64,000 nt of DNA, taken from assembly GCA_965219125.1 (NCBI GenBank), contig CBDCMO010000002.1, forward strand, positions 2,294,001 through 2,358,000, read 5' to 3'. Positions 62,444-64,000 of the stretch are shown here, piece after piece (positions within the stretch are counted from its first letter, which is position 1; each line of letters opens with the position of its first letter). The notes beneath the pieces were generated by a model, which was given only the letters and a program-made list of their open reading frames with translations, ran no database searches and had not been told where the DNA came from. The position numbers and the translations under genes are program-made. This stretch comes from JBBSOK01 sp965219125. Lineage in GTDB: Bacteria; Bacteroidota; Bacteroidia; Flavobacteriales; Flavobacteriaceae.

Positions 62444-62635
62444 ATGAAGTTGATATCAATTACTAGAACAACAAAGAAGGAAAAACGATTTACCGAAAAA
62501 ATGGGAATTTTCACGGCGAATGTAATTTACGTTAAGAAAAATTTCTTAAAAGTCCCATTCAAAACAATACACAAATATCGCGAGACTTATTATGGCGAAG
62601 TGAAAGCTTGTGAAGATTGTAGGCTAAGCGCATAA
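62444..62635 (+). CDS. Small basic protein of unknown function
   Basis: The ATG at 62444 gives a 63-residue protein starting MKLISITRTTKKEKRFTEK. An in-frame upstream extension of 18 residues is possible but less likely. The protein is Lys-rich (pI high) with a C-terminal CEDCR pair that could bind metal. No signal peptide or membrane span. It has a terminator after its stop, suggesting that it is a real transcript. Confidence 0.6.
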   Translation: MKLISITRTTKKEKRFTEKMGIFTANVIYVKKNFLKVPFKTIHKYRETYYGEVKACEDCRLSA

Positions 62636-62659
62636 AAAATAGAAATATAAAGCATAAAA

Positions 62660-62694
62660 AAATCACCTCTGAAAATATTTTTCAGAGGTGATTT
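62660..62694. terminator. Bidirectional terminator between the small gene and fabD
   Basis: AAATCACCTCTGAAAA (62660-62675) and TTTTCAGAGGTGATTT (62679-62694) form a 16-bp perfect stem with a 3-base loop, with A/T tracts on both sides. It serves both convergent genes. Confidence 0.92.
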
Positions 62695-62723
62695 CATTTT
62701 ACAAGCTAAATTCTATTTTGAAA

Positions 62724-63614
62724 CTAGAAAATAGAAATTTCACCTTTATCCGTTTCAACCGAAGCATCAATCTTTTTAACTAATCCTTGCAATACATTTC
62801 CGGGGCCAACTTCTATAAATTTTGTCGCGCCATCTCCAATCATATTTTGTACGCTTTGTGTCCACTTTACAGGAGATGTAAGTTGAAAAATAAGATTTTC
62901 TTTAATCTCATTCGGGTCAGTTACCGCAAAAGTGCTAACATTTTGATAGATTGGACAGCTTGGCTCATTAAATGCCGTAGCCTCAATTGCCGCAGCCAGT
63001 TCCTCACGAGCTGGTTCCATTAAAGGGCTGTGAAAAGCACCGCCAACAGGTAAAATTAATGCTCTGCGCGCGCCAGCTTCTTTTAACGCTTCGCAGGCTC
63101 TGCCAACAGCGTCAGTCTCTCCACTTATTACCAATTGGCCGGGACAATTATAGTTTGCTGCTACAACAATACCATCAACATCTGCGCATATTGCTTCAAC
63201 CAAATGGTCTTCAAGCCCTAAAACGGCAGCCATTGTAGATGGCTTTATTTCGCAGGCGTGTTGCATTGCCAATGCTCTTTTGTAAACTAATTTTAAGCCA
63301 TCTTCAAATTCTAAACAACCATTGGCAACCAAAGCTGAAATTTCTCCCAAACTGTGTCCGGCAACCATATCTGGTTTAAAATGGTTTCCCATAACTTCAG
63401 CTAAAATTGTTGAATGTAAAAAAATTGCAGGTTGTGTAACTTTCGTTTCTTTCAATTCTTCTGCCGTTCCTTCAAACATAATTTTAGTAATATCAAATCC
63501 TAGAATTTCATTTGCTTTTTTGAAAAGTTCCTTTGCTTTGTCCGATTGGTCAAAAAGGTCTTTGCCCATTCCTGTAAATTGTGCACCTTGTCCGGGAAAT
63601 ATATATGCTTTCAT
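62724..63614 (-). CDS. fabD: Malonyl-CoA:ACP transacylase
   Basis: FabD loads malonyl groups onto acyl carrier protein. The 296-residue protein has GQGAQ (8-12), nucleophile S88 in GHSLGE, R113 in the RALAMQ block (binds the malonyl carboxylate) and H195 in GAFHSPLM. All match FabD. It lies upstream of the folA end on the same strand region, with a 154-base gap that holds the folA 3' end further right. Confidence 0.97.
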   Translation of the reverse strand: MKAYIFPGQGAQFTGMGKDLFDQSDKAKELFKKANEILGFDITKIMFEGTAEELKETKVTQPAIFLHSTILAEVMGNHFKPDMVAGHSLGEISALVANGCLEFEDGLKLVYKRALAMQHACEIKPSTMAAVLGLEDHLVEAICADVDGIVVAANYNCPGQLVISGETDAVGRACEALKEAGARRALILPVGGAFHSPLMEPAREELAAAIEATAFNEPSCPIYQNVSTFAVTDPNEIKENLIFQLTSPVKWTQSVQNMIGDGATKFIEVGPGNVLQGLVKKIDASVETDKGEISIF

Positions 63615-63768
63615 TAAATTTTTTTTAAGTTGGTTTTTGTAAAAATAAGAATTTTATTTTCTATTTTTTGAAAGAATGGAATTTAGAAAGGAGTTTGTTT
63701 CTTTCGAATAAAATCAGAATATCATCAAAATACTTCAATTAAATCTAAAAAGCGAATGATGAGAAAAA

Positions 63769-64000
63769 TTACTTCCGAAGAAAAGTTTGATATGTGAAAC
63801 AAAAATTGTGCTTTTCATCTTTTTCGTGAAAAACCTCAGCTTCCAATTGCCAATCATTTTTCGGAATTTCAGGAAAATAAGTATCCGCCTCAAAAGTTCC
63901 GTGAACTCTGGTCAATTCAATTTTATCGGCAACTTCCATCGCTATTTTATAGATTTCGCCACCGCCAATTACAAATGGTTGCAAATCGGCGCTGGCTTTT
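63769..64000 (-). CDS. folA: Dihydrofolate reductase, 3' (C-terminal) part, cut by the window end
   Basis: The frame is open to the last base of the window; the first in-frame codons at 64000 read KASADLQPFVIGGGEIYKIA, so the start lies beyond. The visible 76 or so residues hold the C-terminal DHFR motif FVIGGGEIY and IELTRVHGTFEADTYFPEI. It supplies tetrahydrofolate. It is on the minus strand, upstream of fabD. Confidence 0.92.
   Translation of the reverse strand, partial: KASADLQPFVIGGGEIYKIAMEVADKIELTRVHGTFEADTYFPEIPKNDWQLEAEVFHEKDEKHNFCFTYQTFLRK

Noticed and set aside
1..64000. Prophage, insertion sequence, CRISPR array, rRNA operon or plasmid signals
   Set aside because: No integrase, transposase, repeat-spacer array, 16S or 23S sequence or replication gene was found; the base composition looks even across the window.

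Overview
The window is an AT-rich, gene-dense stretch of chromosome from a member of the Bacteroidota, most likely a Flavobacteriaceae species. The evidence is a PorP/SprF-family (type IX secretion) protein, DUF6089 and OmpH/Skp pairs around bamA, a folK-deoxynucleoside kinase fusion, a TonB receptor-DUF4249 pair, a LytS/LytTR two-component pair with a TPR sensor, and almost no Shine-Dalgarno sequences. Most genes are housekeeping. No phage, insertion sequence, CRISPR array or rRNA operon was seen. Both ends of the window cut a gene: a small membrane protein at the left and dihydrofolate reductase at the right.

Layout. 1-8272: end of a small CxxC membrane protein, then a MacAB-TolC-type efflux operon (ATPase, two permeases, two adaptors, one TolC) running into tsaB. 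8276-15812: envelope and housekeeping genes (MscS channel, thioredoxin-fold/glycosidase-like protein, dodecin, double-headed Nfu scaffold, PorP/SprF, VWA lipoprotein). 15890-19596: LytS-type kinase and LytTR regulator behind a candidate direct-repeat operator, and a gamma-carbonic anhydrase. 19622-24818: lipoprotein, murI, galE, a DegT aminotransferase and waaA (wall and surface sugars). 24838-29629: DUF2461, two small lipoproteins, then an S24 (LexA-like) repressor divergent from a radical-SAM DNA repair/modification gene and its TIGR03915-like partner, with four regularly spaced GG-N7-CC sites between them, and a third small lipoprotein. 29772-30089: tRNA-Leu(TAA) and tRNA-Gly(GCC). 30344-36835: secreted protein, TonB receptor, DUF4249 lipoprotein, plug-like secreted protein.

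36842-45323: mutS, a SpoU methyltransferase, a VapBC-like pair, a folK-dNK fusion with no usual start codon, a queuosine-precursor transporter, DUF2797 and a GH3-family protein. 45411-48866: clpX, clpP and tig. 49058-53560: a GDSL lipoprotein, a FadL-type porin, an alpha/beta hydrolase and pdxJ. 53704-60834: CBS protein, nadK, DUF6089 protein, uppS, bamA and two OmpH/Skp genes, a typical Bacteroidota outer-membrane biogenesis cluster. 60993-62270: an amidohydrolase gene split by one in-frame TAG. 62444-64000: a small protein, fabD and the 3' part of folA.

The part most worth following up is the S24 repressor/radical-SAM/TIGR03915 module with its four-site operator array. It looks like a self-contained, damage-inducible DNA repair or modification regulon. 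Other points of interest are the folK start, the amber codon in the amidohydrolase, a terminator-like hairpin inside the tsaB reading frame, and a 21-bp-phased direct repeat ahead of the LytS/LytTR genes.
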